Assembly: GCF_012295525.1 (NCBI RefSeq)
Contig: NZ_CP051167.1
Span: 4,943,501-5,007,500 of the forward strand
Length of the DNA: 64,000 bases
Direction of reading: 5' to 3'
Source: Oxynema aestuarii AP17
GTDB lineage: Bacteria > Cyanobacteriota > Cyanobacteriia > Cyanobacteriales > Laspinemataceae
Part shown: one piece after another, positions 43,851 to 52,291 of the stretch
How positions within the stretch are numbered: the first letter of the stretch is position 1
How the letters are laid out: every line of letters starts with the position of its first letter
Notes under the pieces: model-generated
Told to the model about the DNA's origin: nothing
Seen by the model: the letters and a program-made list of their open reading frames with translations, nothing else
The model's database searches: none
Translations under genes and position numbers: made by a program

Positions 43851-45143
43851 CTAGGGATCGCTCGCCGACGATGAGGATTGAGGATTGCGGTGGCGATTCT
43901 GCTTTGCAGACCCTAAGCGATCGCATTGGAGGCGTTCCCAGCTCAAGTTTCCGGTATCTTCACGATAAGACCAGCGCAGGAGATTGGCGGGTTGTCCGAC
44001 AGTGAGAGTCGGCAAGCCGATCGCCTTACGCGGGGAAACCGTCGCCAGGGCGATCGCCTCGCCGACGTCGCACAAACCCCAGCGCACTAAGTTCTCGACT
44101 CCCGTTAATAGGGGTAAGGTGGTTCCCGCGAGAGTGCCGTCCGGGAGACGGGCGGTTCCGTTTTTGACTTCGATCTGGCGCTCGTCCCAGGGATAGACCC
44201 CATCCGGGAGACCGAGGGGGGCGAGGGCGTCGCTGACGAGAAACACGCCTTTGCCGTAGTTGGCCGATCGCAGGAGTAGTTCGATGGCGATCGGGCAGAC
44301 GTGCTGACCGTCGGCGATTAAGCCGCAGCGCACGTCCGGGCGCAAGATCGCCGGACCGAGTAAGCCGGGTTCGCGGTGGTGCAGACTCGGCATGGCGTTA
44401 AAGGCGTGGGTGACCATCGAGGCGCCGCGATCGAAGGCGTCGTTCGCTTGGGCGGCGGTTGCGAGGGAATGACCGAGACTGACGACGATCCCGCGCGATC
44501 GCAACTCGGCGATGACTTCTCCGGAGGGGTCGAGTTCCGGGGCGAGGGTGACGATTTTGACGAGATCGGCAAATTCCCCCAGAACCCGGTTGACGCGATC
44601 GCGGGTGAGGGGTTGCAGGTCGGCTTCAGGATGGGCGCCCCGTTTGGCGGGGTTGAGAAAGGGACCTTCGAGGTGGACGCCGAGGATCTGGGCCGTTTGT
44701 TGTTGAGGGTGTTGGCGGCTGGCCCATGCGGCGATCGCGGCGAGGGCCCGTTGGATCTTGTCAGTGGAGGTCGTGACAATGGTGGGTAAAAAGCCGTCTA
44801 CCCCTTGTTCCCAGAGGCGATCGCAAATCTGTTGGAGGCGATCGCCGTCGGCGTCGGTGACCTCGGGAAACGCCAAGCCCAAAGCGCCGTTAATTTGCAG
44901 GTCTACGCCGCCGAGAGAGACCCAATCCCCGTTGACATCGAGCAAGGACATTTCTTGCCACTGTTCCAAACAGGGGGCGGGGGGTTTTTCACTGCGCATC
45001 GGCTGAATCGATTCGATATAGCCTTCGCGATCGGTTCGGACCCAATGCAGACCGTTGTAACCGGGCAATTGAGCGTTAATCAGGTCTAAGTTGACGCACT
45101 GAGACACTGTTGAGGAATTGAGAGGGGGAGTTGGTGTACTCAT
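43851..45143 (-). CDS. nagA: N-acetylglucosamine-6-phosphate deacetylase
   Basis: NagA removes the acetyl group from GlcNAc-6-P, feeding cell-wall sugar recycling. With ATG 45143 the protein has 430 residues; the 30-residue longer frame is unlikely. Metal and catalytic motifs are present: VDLQINGALG, GVHLEGPFLNPAKRGAH (Glu), VSLGHSLATAAQ (His), MVTHAFNAMPSLHHREPG (His), GLIADGQHVCP, and LVSDALAPLG with the catalytic Asp. No nagB or PTS gene is adjacent. The start lies 103 bp from divergent purE. Confidence 0.92.
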   Translation of the reverse strand: MSTPTPPLNSSTVSQCVNLDLINAQLPGYNGLHWVRTDREGYIESIQPMRSEKPPAPCLEQWQEMSLLDVNGDWVSLGGVDLQINGALGLAFPEVTDADGDRLQQICDRLWEQGVDGFLPTIVTTSTDKIQRALAAIAAWASRQHPQQQTAQILGVHLEGPFLNPAKRGAHPEADLQPLTRDRVNRVLGEFADLVKIVTLAPELDPSGEVIAELRSRGIVVSLGHSLATAAQANDAFDRGASMVTHAFNAMPSLHHREPGLLGPAILRPDVRCGLIADGQHVCPIAIELLLRSANYGKGVFLVSDALAPLGLPDGVYPWDERQIEVKNGTARLPDGTLAGTTLPLLTGVENLVRWGLCDVGEAIALATVSPRKAIGLPTLTVGQPANLLRWSYREDTGNLSWERLQCDRLGSAKQNRHRNPQSSSSASDP

Positions 45144-45246
45144 CGCGGATGCTGACAATAGCCCTAAAGAGGAGTCGAGTTGGGAATTTGGGTAGGGAAC
45201 CACTCTAAATCTACAATTTTTTTCAAATCTCAACTTTAAACTTCTA

Positions 45247-45768
45247 ATGAACGAACCTCAAATCGGCATCATTATGGGTAGCGATTCCGACTTGCCGACG
45301 ATGCAAGCGGCGATCGCGGTTTGCGAAGATTTCGAGATCCCGGTCGAAGTGGCGATCGTCTCGGCGCACCGCACCCCGAATCGGATGGTGGAATACGCCC
45401 AAACCGCCCACCACCGGGGGATTAAAGTAATTATTGCCGGAGCTGGAGGGGCGGCGCATTTGCCGGGGATGGTCGCTTCTCTGACGCCGTTACCCGTAAT
45501 TGGCGTTCCCGTGGCCACCCGTCACCTCCAGGGGGTGGATTCGCTCTATTCGATCGTCCAGATGCCCGGGGGGATTCCGGTGGCGACGGTGGCGATCGGC
45601 AATGCTAAAAATGCGGGCTTGTTGGCGGTTCAGATTTTAGGGGCGACTCGGCCCGAATTGCGCGATCGCGTCGAACGTTATCGCGAACAATTAGCCGCGT
45701 CCGTCCTCGAAAAACAAGGGCGTTTGGACGAGTTGGGATATCAGGAATATTTAACACAAATGTCTTAA
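45247..45768 (+). CDS. purE: N5-carboxyaminoimidazole ribonucleotide mutase
   Basis: PurE moves the carboxyl group of N5-CAIR to make CAIR. The 173-residue class I protein is complete: [14 protein letters not shown] with the phosphate-binding [18 protein letters not shown] with the catalytic His, and [16 protein letters not shown]. No purK follows. It is divergent from nagA and 2.1 kb from purM, so purine genes are close but not an operon. Confidence 0.96.
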   Translation: MNEPQIGIIMGSDSDLPTMQAAIAVCEDFEIPVEVAIVSAHRTPNRMVEYAQTAHHRGIKVIIAGAGGAAHLPGMVASLTPLPVIGVPVATRHLQGVDSLYSIVQMPGGIPVATVAIGNAKNAGLLAVQILGATRPELRDRVERYREQLAASVLEKQGRLDELGYQEYLTQMS

Positions 45769-45918
45769 AAATTCCCCACCGATCGCCGCCCCCGATCGCC
45801 GTGGGCAGACCTCGTGGGATGCCCGGACTCAAGACAAACGAGGGGTAGACACGGCAATGTAAACCGGACGGATAGGGCGATCGCTTTCCCGCCTGGAGCC
45901 GCTTGCAAATCAGAAACG

Positions 45919-45932
45919 GTATCCTGCTATAC
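45919..45932 (+). promoter_or_regulatory. Candidate NtcA-binding site upstream of amt
   Basis: GTATCCTGCTATAC is a perfect GTAN8TAC palindrome core. A weak -10 candidate AATCAT begins 25 bases downstream; the usual distance to TAN3T is 20-24. It lies about 500 bp before amt with relic DNA between, so it may be the displaced amt activator site or chance. Confidence 0.4.
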
Positions 45933-46251
45933 AGAACCAACTTCCCAGAATTGGTGCAATCATTGTGACTCGGAGCATGGCCATCCGTCGGCTTTTTATG
46001 TATGGCAGCGCGCAGGGTTGGCCAATTCTCGCGTAGGCATCGGATCCCTCGATCGGATGTATCGACCACTACAACGCGCTCCGACGTCTGGAGAGATAAA
46101 AGCAGGTGTCGCCCGAACTCGGGTCTCGTGGCGATCGCGCTTCACAAAGGGCGATCGCGACCACCGGACTCACCGCCTCTTCATCCTGCTTGAGTGGGAT
46201 ATCTAAACTCGGCGCTTAGGGGCCGTTCTTCAAGCCCCCCCTACAACAACA

Positions 46252-46378
46252 CCGTGCAGGGTAAGCGATTCCGGCTACGACAAACCGGAGCGGGCGAGAA
46301 CTGCACCTCTTCTCGTTCTCCCCCTTGGTGGGGACGGTGGAAAATCCACCGGGTCAAACTTCCTCCGCCACCGGGGCG
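46252..46378 (+). mobile_element. IS605-type non-coding relic (copy B)
   Basis: The order CCGTGCAGG, TGCACCTCTTCTCGTTCTCCCCC, GGGGACGG, AAAATCCACCGG and TTCCTCC repeats that of 30849-30955, with an extra about 40-base piece containing a CCGG-flanked inverted repeat after the first block. It sits immediately in front of amt. Confidence 0.5.
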
Positions 46379-46431
46379 ATTTGCGAATCGTTTCTCGGAA
46401 ATGGCGGTTTCCGTTCTACCGCGAGGTTTGC

Positions 46432-47955
46432 ATGACCACTAAATTCTCGTTTAACCGGAAGTTGAAACGTACAAACAAGCGGCGCTCTCCGTCTCGGAAC
46501 TTCCGTTCGCGGCAGGGTGCTACGTTTTGGCAATCCTTAAAACAGGCTGTCGGGAGACTCTCCCCAAGCTGGCAGGCTTGTCTGCCCCTAGCCTCCATTA
46601 TTGTCTTGCTCTGGGGTGTGGCGGCAGTGGCTCAAAGCCCTCCCCCCGCTTTTCCCGAAGATGTCACCGATTTGGCCCAACAAAATCGGATCGCCCTCGA
46701 TACCATGTGGGTGGTCGTGGCGGCGATCCTCGTGATTTTCATGAACGCGGGCTTCGGGATGTTAGAAACGGGCTTTTGCCGCCAAAAAAATGCCGTCAAC
46801 ATCCTCTCTAAAAACTTAATCGTGTTCGCCCTGGCGACGGTGGCGTTCTGGGCGATCGGTTTCGGCTTGATGTTCGGCGACGGTACGGATTTTGTCGGGA
46901 TGAACGGCTTTTTCCTCGCCGGACCGGATAACAGTCCGGCCATGGAGGACGCTTACGAAGGGGTGTTCAGTTCCCTGAGTTGGACAGGGGTTCCCCTCGC
47001 GGCGAAATTCCTGTTTCAAGTCGCCTTCGCCGGAACCGCCGCCACGATCGTTTCCGGGGCGGTCGCCGAACGGATTAAATTTGTAGACTTTTTGATCTTC
47101 AGCCTCTTACTCGTGGGGATTGCTTACCCGATTACCGGACATTGGGTTTGGGGCGGCGGTTGGCTCGGAAATATGGGCTTCAAAGATTTTGCTGGGTCTA
47201 CCGTGGTTCACTCGGTCGGCGGTTGGGCTGCGTTGACAGGTGCTTATTTCCTCGGGCCTCGTTTGGGTAAATATCAAGAAGGGAGACCGAGTGCGTTACC
47301 GGGTCACAACATGAGTATTGCGACCCTCGGTTGTTTGATTCTCTGGATCGGCTGGTTCGGGTTTAACCCGGGTTCGACCATGGCGGTCAACATGCAAATT
47401 GCCCATATTGCCGTGACCACGAATATTGCGGCGGCGACGGGCGGAATTGCAGCGACGATCGTCGCTTGGGTTTACCTGGGTAAACCGGATTTATCGATGA
47501 TTATTAACGGGATCCTGGCCGGACTGGTGGCGATCACGGCGGGCTGCGATGGCGTTAGCGTCATCGGTGCGGCGATTATCGGCGCGATCGGTGGTGTTTT
47601 GGTCGTCTTTTCCGTGACGTTCTTCGATCGGATGCAAATTGACGATCCCGTCGGCGCGACCTCGGTTCACTTGGTCAACGGCGCTTGGGGTACTTTTGCC
47701 GTGGGACTGTTCAATATCGATGCAGGACTGTTTTACACGGGTGGCGTGCAGTTACTGGGGACTCAGTTGCTCGGGATTGCCACGATCGGATTGATGACGG
47801 TCCTCGTTTCGACGATCTTTTGGGTCGTTCTCAAGTCCACTCTGGGTATTCGCGTGGAAGCTGAAGAAGAACTCAAAGGGTTGGATATTAGCGAACACGG
47901 GATGGAAGCGTACAGTGGCTTTTTAAAAGATACGGGAGGAATGCCTCGGGGCTAG
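46432..47955 (+). CDS. amt: Ammonium transporter (Amt family)
   Basis: Amt proteins form trimers in the cytoplasmic membrane that take up ammonium. The 507-residue protein starts at ATG 46432; the TTG 46381 frame adds 17 residues without support. A basic N-terminus and one signal-like hydrophobic segment end in [10 protein letters not shown], followed by eleven membrane segments. Conserved motifs include [39 protein letters not shown] with the first pore His, [25 protein letters not shown], and [19 protein letters not shown] with the second pore His. The tail [17 protein letters not shown] is the usual regulatory end. In cyanobacteria it is NtcA-activated and inhibited by PII. Confidence 0.94.
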   Translation: MTTKFSFNRKLKRTNKRRSPSRNFRSRQGATFWQSLKQAVGRLSPSWQACLPLASIIVLLWGVAAVAQSPPPAFPEDVTDLAQQNRIALDTMWVVVAAILVIFMNAGFGMLETGFCRQKNAVNILSKNLIVFALATVAFWAIGFGLMFGDGTDFVGMNGFFLAGPDNSPAMEDAYEGVFSSLSWTGVPLAAKFLFQVAFAGTAATIVSGAVAERIKFVDFLIFSLLLVGIAYPITGHWVWGGGWLGNMGFKDFAGSTVVHSVGGWAALTGAYFLGPRLGKYQEGRPSALPGHNMSIATLGCLILWIGWFGFNPGSTMAVNMQIAHIAVTTNIAAATGGIAATIVAWVYLGKPDLSMIINGILAGLVAITAGCDGVSVIGAAIIGAIGGVLVVFSVTFFDRMQIDDPVGATSVHLVNGAWGTFAVGLFNIDAGLFYTGGVQLLGTQLLGIATIGLMTVLVSTIFWVVLKSTLGIRVEAEEELKGLDISEHGMEAYSGFLKDTGGMPRG

Positions 47956-48208
47956 CCCCTTCGGGACGATCGCCAGGTTCGGCGTACGAGTATAGCGCCG
48001 AGGCGATCTCCCCGAGGTCAAAGGCAGTGAAGGTGTTTTAGATCGATTGCGGTTTTTGGAAAGTTTTCAATAGACTGGGATAAGATCCTCAGCGCTTTTT
48101 TTTGGGTGGGCGATCGCGTAGGGTCTCCAATGGAGAATCGCCGCGCGCGCCTATCAGCCCTTGTTTGAGATTGCCAATCGAGGCGCAAGCGATTGTTCTT
48201 TACCAGCG

Positions 48209-49084
48209 ATGGCTTTGGGTTTCAAGTCCCTTTCAAACCCCGTGAAATCAAATTTAGCCGCTTCTACTGCTACTCCCGTACCGCCGTGGGCCGTGTTGTC
48301 TTTGGCGACGAATGCGATTTTGCTGTTTACGGTGGTGTTGCTGCTACTCGAAACGCCAAAAACCAGTGACTCGGAAGCGGTCCGTCTCGACGGCGATCGC
48401 CCGGCGACCCCAACGACTGCCCCGACGCCGACGCCAACCCCCCAATTGGGGCCGCGCCATACCTGGACTTACGAAGAATGGGTCGAACAACTGGGCAAAG
48501 AAGCTCGGGCGATCGCCGCCAATCCGCCCCCTCGTCTCGGTATTCTCGCCGGGGACTCGATCAGTTTGTGGTTTCCGCCGCAGTTACTGCCCCCCCAACT
48601 GACCTGGCTCAATCAAGGGATTTCCGGCGAAATTTCCCGAGGCTTATTAGAACGGCTGCCATTATTTGACGAAGTGAAAGCCGAGGTCATCTTCGTGATG
48701 ATCGGCATTAATGACTTGTTGCGCGGGATTCCCCCCGCCCAAATTTTAGAGCATCAACGGCTGATTATCCGCGATCTGCTCACCTGGCATCCCAATAGCG
48801 ATATTGTAGTCCAGTCCATTTTGCCCCATAGCGGGCCACAGGCGACCTGGGAAGGGCGCGATCGCCTGTTGGAGATCCCAAACGAACAAATTGAATCGAT
48901 CAATCGCGAACTCGAAGCGATCGCCCGCAACGAAGGCGTTCGCTTTCTCAATCTCTATCCCCTGTTCGCCAACGCCGAAGGGAATCTCAAACCGGAGTTA
49001 AGTACCGACGGATTGCACCTCAACGATGAAGGGTACGAGATTTGGCGCGCGGCGCTGATGACCTATATTGAGTTGGAACTCTAG
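48209..49084 (+). CDS. SGNH/GDSL-type hydrolase, membrane-anchored
   Basis: This 291-residue protein has an N-terminal membrane segment (VLSLATNAILLFTVVLLLL), a Pro/Thr-rich linker (TPTTAPTPTPTPQ) and an SGNH hydrolase domain from about residue 95. Block I is GILAGDSISLWF with the catalytic Ser, block II contains NQGISGEISRG, block III is MIGINDLLRG, and block V is LSTDGLHLNDEGYEIW with the catalytic Asp and His. ATG 48209 is preferred to TTG 48161. The substrate is unknown; an outward-facing esterase or acyltransferase role for lipids or polysaccharides is inferred. Confidence 0.87.
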   Translation: MALGFKSLSNPVKSNLAASTATPVPPWAVLSLATNAILLFTVVLLLLETPKTSDSEAVRLDGDRPATPTTAPTPTPTPQLGPRHTWTYEEWVEQLGKEARAIAANPPPRLGILAGDSISLWFPPQLLPPQLTWLNQGISGEISRGLLERLPLFDEVKAEVIFVMIGINDLLRGIPPAQILEHQRLIIRDLLTWHPNSDIVVQSILPHSGPQATWEGRDRLLEIPNEQIESINRELEAIARNEGVRFLNLYPLFANAEGNLKPELSTDGLHLNDEGYEIWRAALMTYIELEL

Positions 49085-49123
49085 GGAAGTTGGGAGTGAC
49101 AACGCCAGCATTCCCGTTGGTTC

Positions 49124-49154
49124 TCTAAAATCTAAAATCTAAAATCTAAAATCT
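49124..49154. repeat. Heptamer repeat TCTAAAA, four copies
   Basis: Four tandem TCTAAAA units plus TCT lie about 65 bp upstream of ispH. This is the short tandem heptamer type common in cyanobacterial spacers. Confidence 0.85.
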
Positions 49155-49218
49155 AGATCGTGCGGCGATCGGCTAAGCATTCTAAGATCTAAGCGAAGAT
49201 CATCTCGACAACTGCCGC

Positions 49219-50424
49219 ATGGATACCAAAGCATTTAAGCGATCGCTCCAACGTTCCGAAAAATATCACCGGAAAGGATTCGGTCACGACGAAGAAGTTT
49301 CCGGCGTGATGAATAGCGCCTATCAAAGTAGCCTCATTCAAGAAATCCGCGATCTTAACTACAGTCTCACCCGTGGGGACGTGACCATCCGTCTCGCCGA
49401 AGCTTTCGGCTTTTGCTGGGGGGTCGAACGGGCCGTGGCGATCGCCTACGAAACTCGTCAACATTTTCCCACCGAACGCATCTGGATTACCAACGAAATT
49501 ATCCACAATCCCGGCGTCAACCAACACCTGCGCGAGATGAACGTCGATTTTATCGATGTCAAAAACGGTGAAAAAGACTTTTCCGGCGTCGGAAATGGCG
49601 ACGTGGTCATTCTTCCTGCCTTTGGCGCCACCGTTCAAGAAATGCAACTCCTCGACGAAAAAGGTTGCACCATCGTCGATACTACCTGTCCCTGGGTTGC
49701 CAAAGTTTGGAACAGCGTTGAAAAACATAAAAAAGCCGATTACACCTCCATTATTCACGGGAAATACAAACACGAAGAAACCCTGGCGACCAGTTCCTTC
49801 GCTGGAAAATATCTGGTGATTCTCAACATGAAAGAAGCCGAATATGTCGCCGACTACATCCTCAACGGCGGCGACAAACAAGAATTTATGACGAAATTCG
49901 CCAACGCGACCTCCGCAGGCTTCGATCCCGATCGCGACTTGCAACGGTTGGGAATTGCCAATCAAACCACCATGCTCAAAAGTGAAACCGAACAACTCGG
50001 TAAACTGTTCGAGCGCACGATGATGAAAAAATACGGTCCGGATAAATTAAACGAGCATTTTATGGCGTTCAATACCATTTGTGACGCCACCCAAGAACGA
50101 CAAGATGCGATGTTAAATCTCGTCGAAGATCGACTCGATTTAATGGTTGTCATCGGCGGTTTTAATTCTTCCAATACGACCCACTTACAAGAAATCGCGA
50201 TCGAGCGGGGGATTCCGTCCTATCATATCGACAGTCCCGATCGCATTCTTCCCGGGAATCGGATCGAACACAAACCGTTAAATAAAGACATCGAAATCCA
50301 AGAAAATTGGTTACCCGAAGGTAAAATCATCGTCGGCGTCACCTCCGGTGCTTCCACCCCCGATCGCGCCGTGGAAGAAACCTTAGAAAAGATTTTCGCG
50401 CAAAAAGCTGCGGTGGTCGTTTAG
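49219..50424 (+). CDS. ispH: 4-hydroxy-3-methylbut-2-enyl diphosphate reductase
   Basis: IspH is the last enzyme of the MEP pathway, making IPP and DMAPP for carotenoids, chlorophyll side chains and quinones. The 401-residue protein is the longer plant/cyanobacterial form. The three cluster Cys are in [24 protein letters not shown] and [20 protein letters not shown] and [10 protein letters not shown] are also present. The gene is monocistronic in appearance, after the SGNH gene with 134 bp between. Confidence 0.96.
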   Translation: MDTKAFKRSLQRSEKYHRKGFGHDEEVSGVMNSAYQSSLIQEIRDLNYSLTRGDVTIRLAEAFGFCWGVERAVAIAYETRQHFPTERIWITNEIIHNPGVNQHLREMNVDFIDVKNGEKDFSGVGNGDVVILPAFGATVQEMQLLDEKGCTIVDTTCPWVAKVWNSVEKHKKADYTSIIHGKYKHEETLATSSFAGKYLVILNMKEAEYVADYILNGGDKQEFMTKFANATSAGFDPDRDLQRLGIANQTTMLKSETEQLGKLFERTMMKKYGPDKLNEHFMAFNTICDATQERQDAMLNLVEDRLDLMVVIGGFNSSNTTHLQEIAIERGIPSYHIDSPDRILPGNRIEHKPLNKDIEIQENWLPEGKIIVGVTSGASTPDRAVEETLEKIFAQKAAVVV

Positions 50425-50662
50425 GGAAAAGGGAGCGTTAAATCGCTAACCGAGAGCGTCGTTACCGCCCTTTACAGGAATAGGACTATCCGGTTAACTT
50501 CGGGAAGTCTGCGATCGCTTTAAAAGGCTGAATTTAAAGTAAATTCGGGGTCAATTTAGACCGGGGCGATCGCAACAACTTTTATCTCTATTCTTGTATC
50601 GTAAGCGGAACGACCCTCTCGGCTTTTTACCCTAACTCACTCAACGATTTCCTTCCTCAAAC

Positions 50663-51916
50663 ATGGTCACCGTCCAAGAAGCTGCCCGAATTTTAGGAAT
50701 TTCTCCTGACACGATCCGCCAGTGGGAAAAGAAACAATTAATTCGATCGCAAAAAACGGGCGATCGCCGCAAAAGATTTGAAATCGAACAATTAAAAAGA
50801 ATTCACAATAACTTTTTAGGAAAGCCGTCGAACTCGGGAGAATTCAAAATTTTAACCCGTCCGCCAACTGCGTACACGGCGATCGAGTTATTTTCCGGTT
50901 GTGGCGGGATGGCGTTGGGATTTGAAAATGCAGGATTGCAGACTCAATTATTAGTAGAGTGCGATCGCAACTGCACCCAAACGTTAAGATCGAACCGTCC
51001 GCAATGGAACGTCATTCACGAAGATATCGCTCAAGTTAATTTAACCGAATATCAACATAAAATCGATATTCTAGCGGGAGGATTCCCCTGTCAGGCGTTC
51101 AGTTATGCGGGATTAGGAAAAGGCTTTGCAGACGTTCGCGGAACCCTGTTTTTTGAGTTTGCGCGTTGCGTCGATGAAGTGCGACCCAAAATCGCGATCG
51201 CCGAAAATGTGCGCGGTCTACTCAAGCACGATTCCGGTAGAACTTTGACGACGATGTTGGAAATTTTAGAGGACTTAGGTTATCGCGTTGACTATAAATT
51301 ACTCCGCGCCCAATTTTTAGACGTTCCTCAAAAACGCGAACGTTTATTTCTGATTGGCGTTAGAAAAGATTATCCAATACAGCCTATTTTTCCTCAAGAA
51401 AAAGACTATACGATCTCTGTAAGAGCGGCGTTAAAAGATTGTCCGCCATCGGTGGGAACGACTTATCCCGAACACAAGAAAAAAGTTCTCGAACTCGTTC
51501 CCCCAGGGGGATATTGGCGAGATTTACCCCTGGAAGTCCAAAAAGCTTACATGCAAAAAAGCTTCGATCTCGGTGGCGGAAAAACGGGAATGGCGCGGCG
51601 ATTGTCTTGGGAAGAACCCTCGCTCACTTTAACGTGTAGTCCGGCGCAAAAACAAACCGAACGCTGTCATCCCCAAGAAACGAGACCGCTCAATATTCGC
51701 GAATATGCGAGGATTCAAACCTTTCCCGATGACTGGCAATTTGTCGGTTCGATCGCCTCTCAATATCGACAAATTGGCAATGCGGTTCCGGTTAATTTAG
51801 CTTACCATATCGGTTGCTGCGCGATCGCTATTTTAGAAGGCAAAATAGATCGAATAGATCGGAGAGATCGAAATTGTAGGGAGGCGATCGCCTCAGACGC
51901 AATAAGTAATCAGTAG
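50663..51916 (+). CDS. DNA (cytosine-5) methyltransferase with N-terminal MerR-like HTH
   Basis: This 417-residue protein fuses a MerR-type helix-turn-helix (VQEAARILGISPDTIRQWEK, about 1-55) to a full C5 methyltransferase. Motif I is AIELFSGCGGMALGFENAG, motif IV GGFPCQAFSYAGLGKGF with the catalytic Cys, motif VI ENVRGL, motif VIII QKRERLFLIGV, and motif X QYRQIGNAVPVNLAYHI. The recognition domain lies around residues 275-345. The target sequence cannot be read from motifs. No restriction endonuclease gene is beside it, so it looks solitary, and the HTH may let it bind its own promoter. Confidence 0.9.
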   Translation: MVTVQEAARILGISPDTIRQWEKKQLIRSQKTGDRRKRFEIEQLKRIHNNFLGKPSNSGEFKILTRPPTAYTAIELFSGCGGMALGFENAGLQTQLLVECDRNCTQTLRSNRPQWNVIHEDIAQVNLTEYQHKIDILAGGFPCQAFSYAGLGKGFADVRGTLFFEFARCVDEVRPKIAIAENVRGLLKHDSGRTLTTMLEILEDLGYRVDYKLLRAQFLDVPQKRERLFLIGVRKDYPIQPIFPQEKDYTISVRAALKDCPPSVGTTYPEHKKKVLELVPPGGYWRDLPLEVQKAYMQKSFDLGGGKTGMARRLSWEEPSLTLTCSPAQKQTERCHPQETRPLNIREYARIQTFPDDWQFVGSIASQYRQIGNAVPVNLAYHIGCCAIAILEGKIDRIDRRDRNCREAIASDAISNQ

Positions 51917-52291
51917 TAATCAATACAAACGCGGATAAAACGGTTCTCGACGACGGATGTTTCGGCGAGCTTTCCATAAATCCTTACAGGAACTGCCACA
52001 GCCGCTTTTTCAAGGGTCACGCGACTCTTGCTTGTGGGTCGGTTTCTTCTAGAGTGGCAATGATTGCCAGGTTATTGCAGGAAAATATTGTGTGATTTGA
52101 GCAATGTAGAGGGCGGGCATCCGGCTCGCGACGTCGATTTTAAATAAGTTAAATTACTTATTTTTAAAGGATTTTGAGAGAAGCTCGCCCCAATTATTCA
52201 GAAATGTTTACAAAACGGATAAGTCTATCAAAATCAATGCTAAAAAATGATTAATTTCAGGATAGAGATTGATTTCAGGGAGTGGCGAACA
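51917..52291. other. Spacer between methyltransferase and DUF4157 genes
   Basis: The 375-bp spacer has an 8-bp AT-only style hairpin (AAATAAGT/ACTTATTT, 52142-52163) about 130 bp before the DUF4157 gene and a GC-rich stretch before it. The region probably holds the DUF4157 promoter. No gene is seen. Confidence 0.45.

Larger units (their letters stand above)
45769..46431. other. Spacer upstream of amt with possible NtcA site and IS605 relic
   Basis: This 663-bp region holds a perfect GTAN8TAC sequence at 45919-45932, an unassigned stretch of GC-rich DNA, and the second copy of the non-coding relic at 46252-46378 that ends about 50 bp before amt. No convincing gene is present. Confidence 0.5.
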
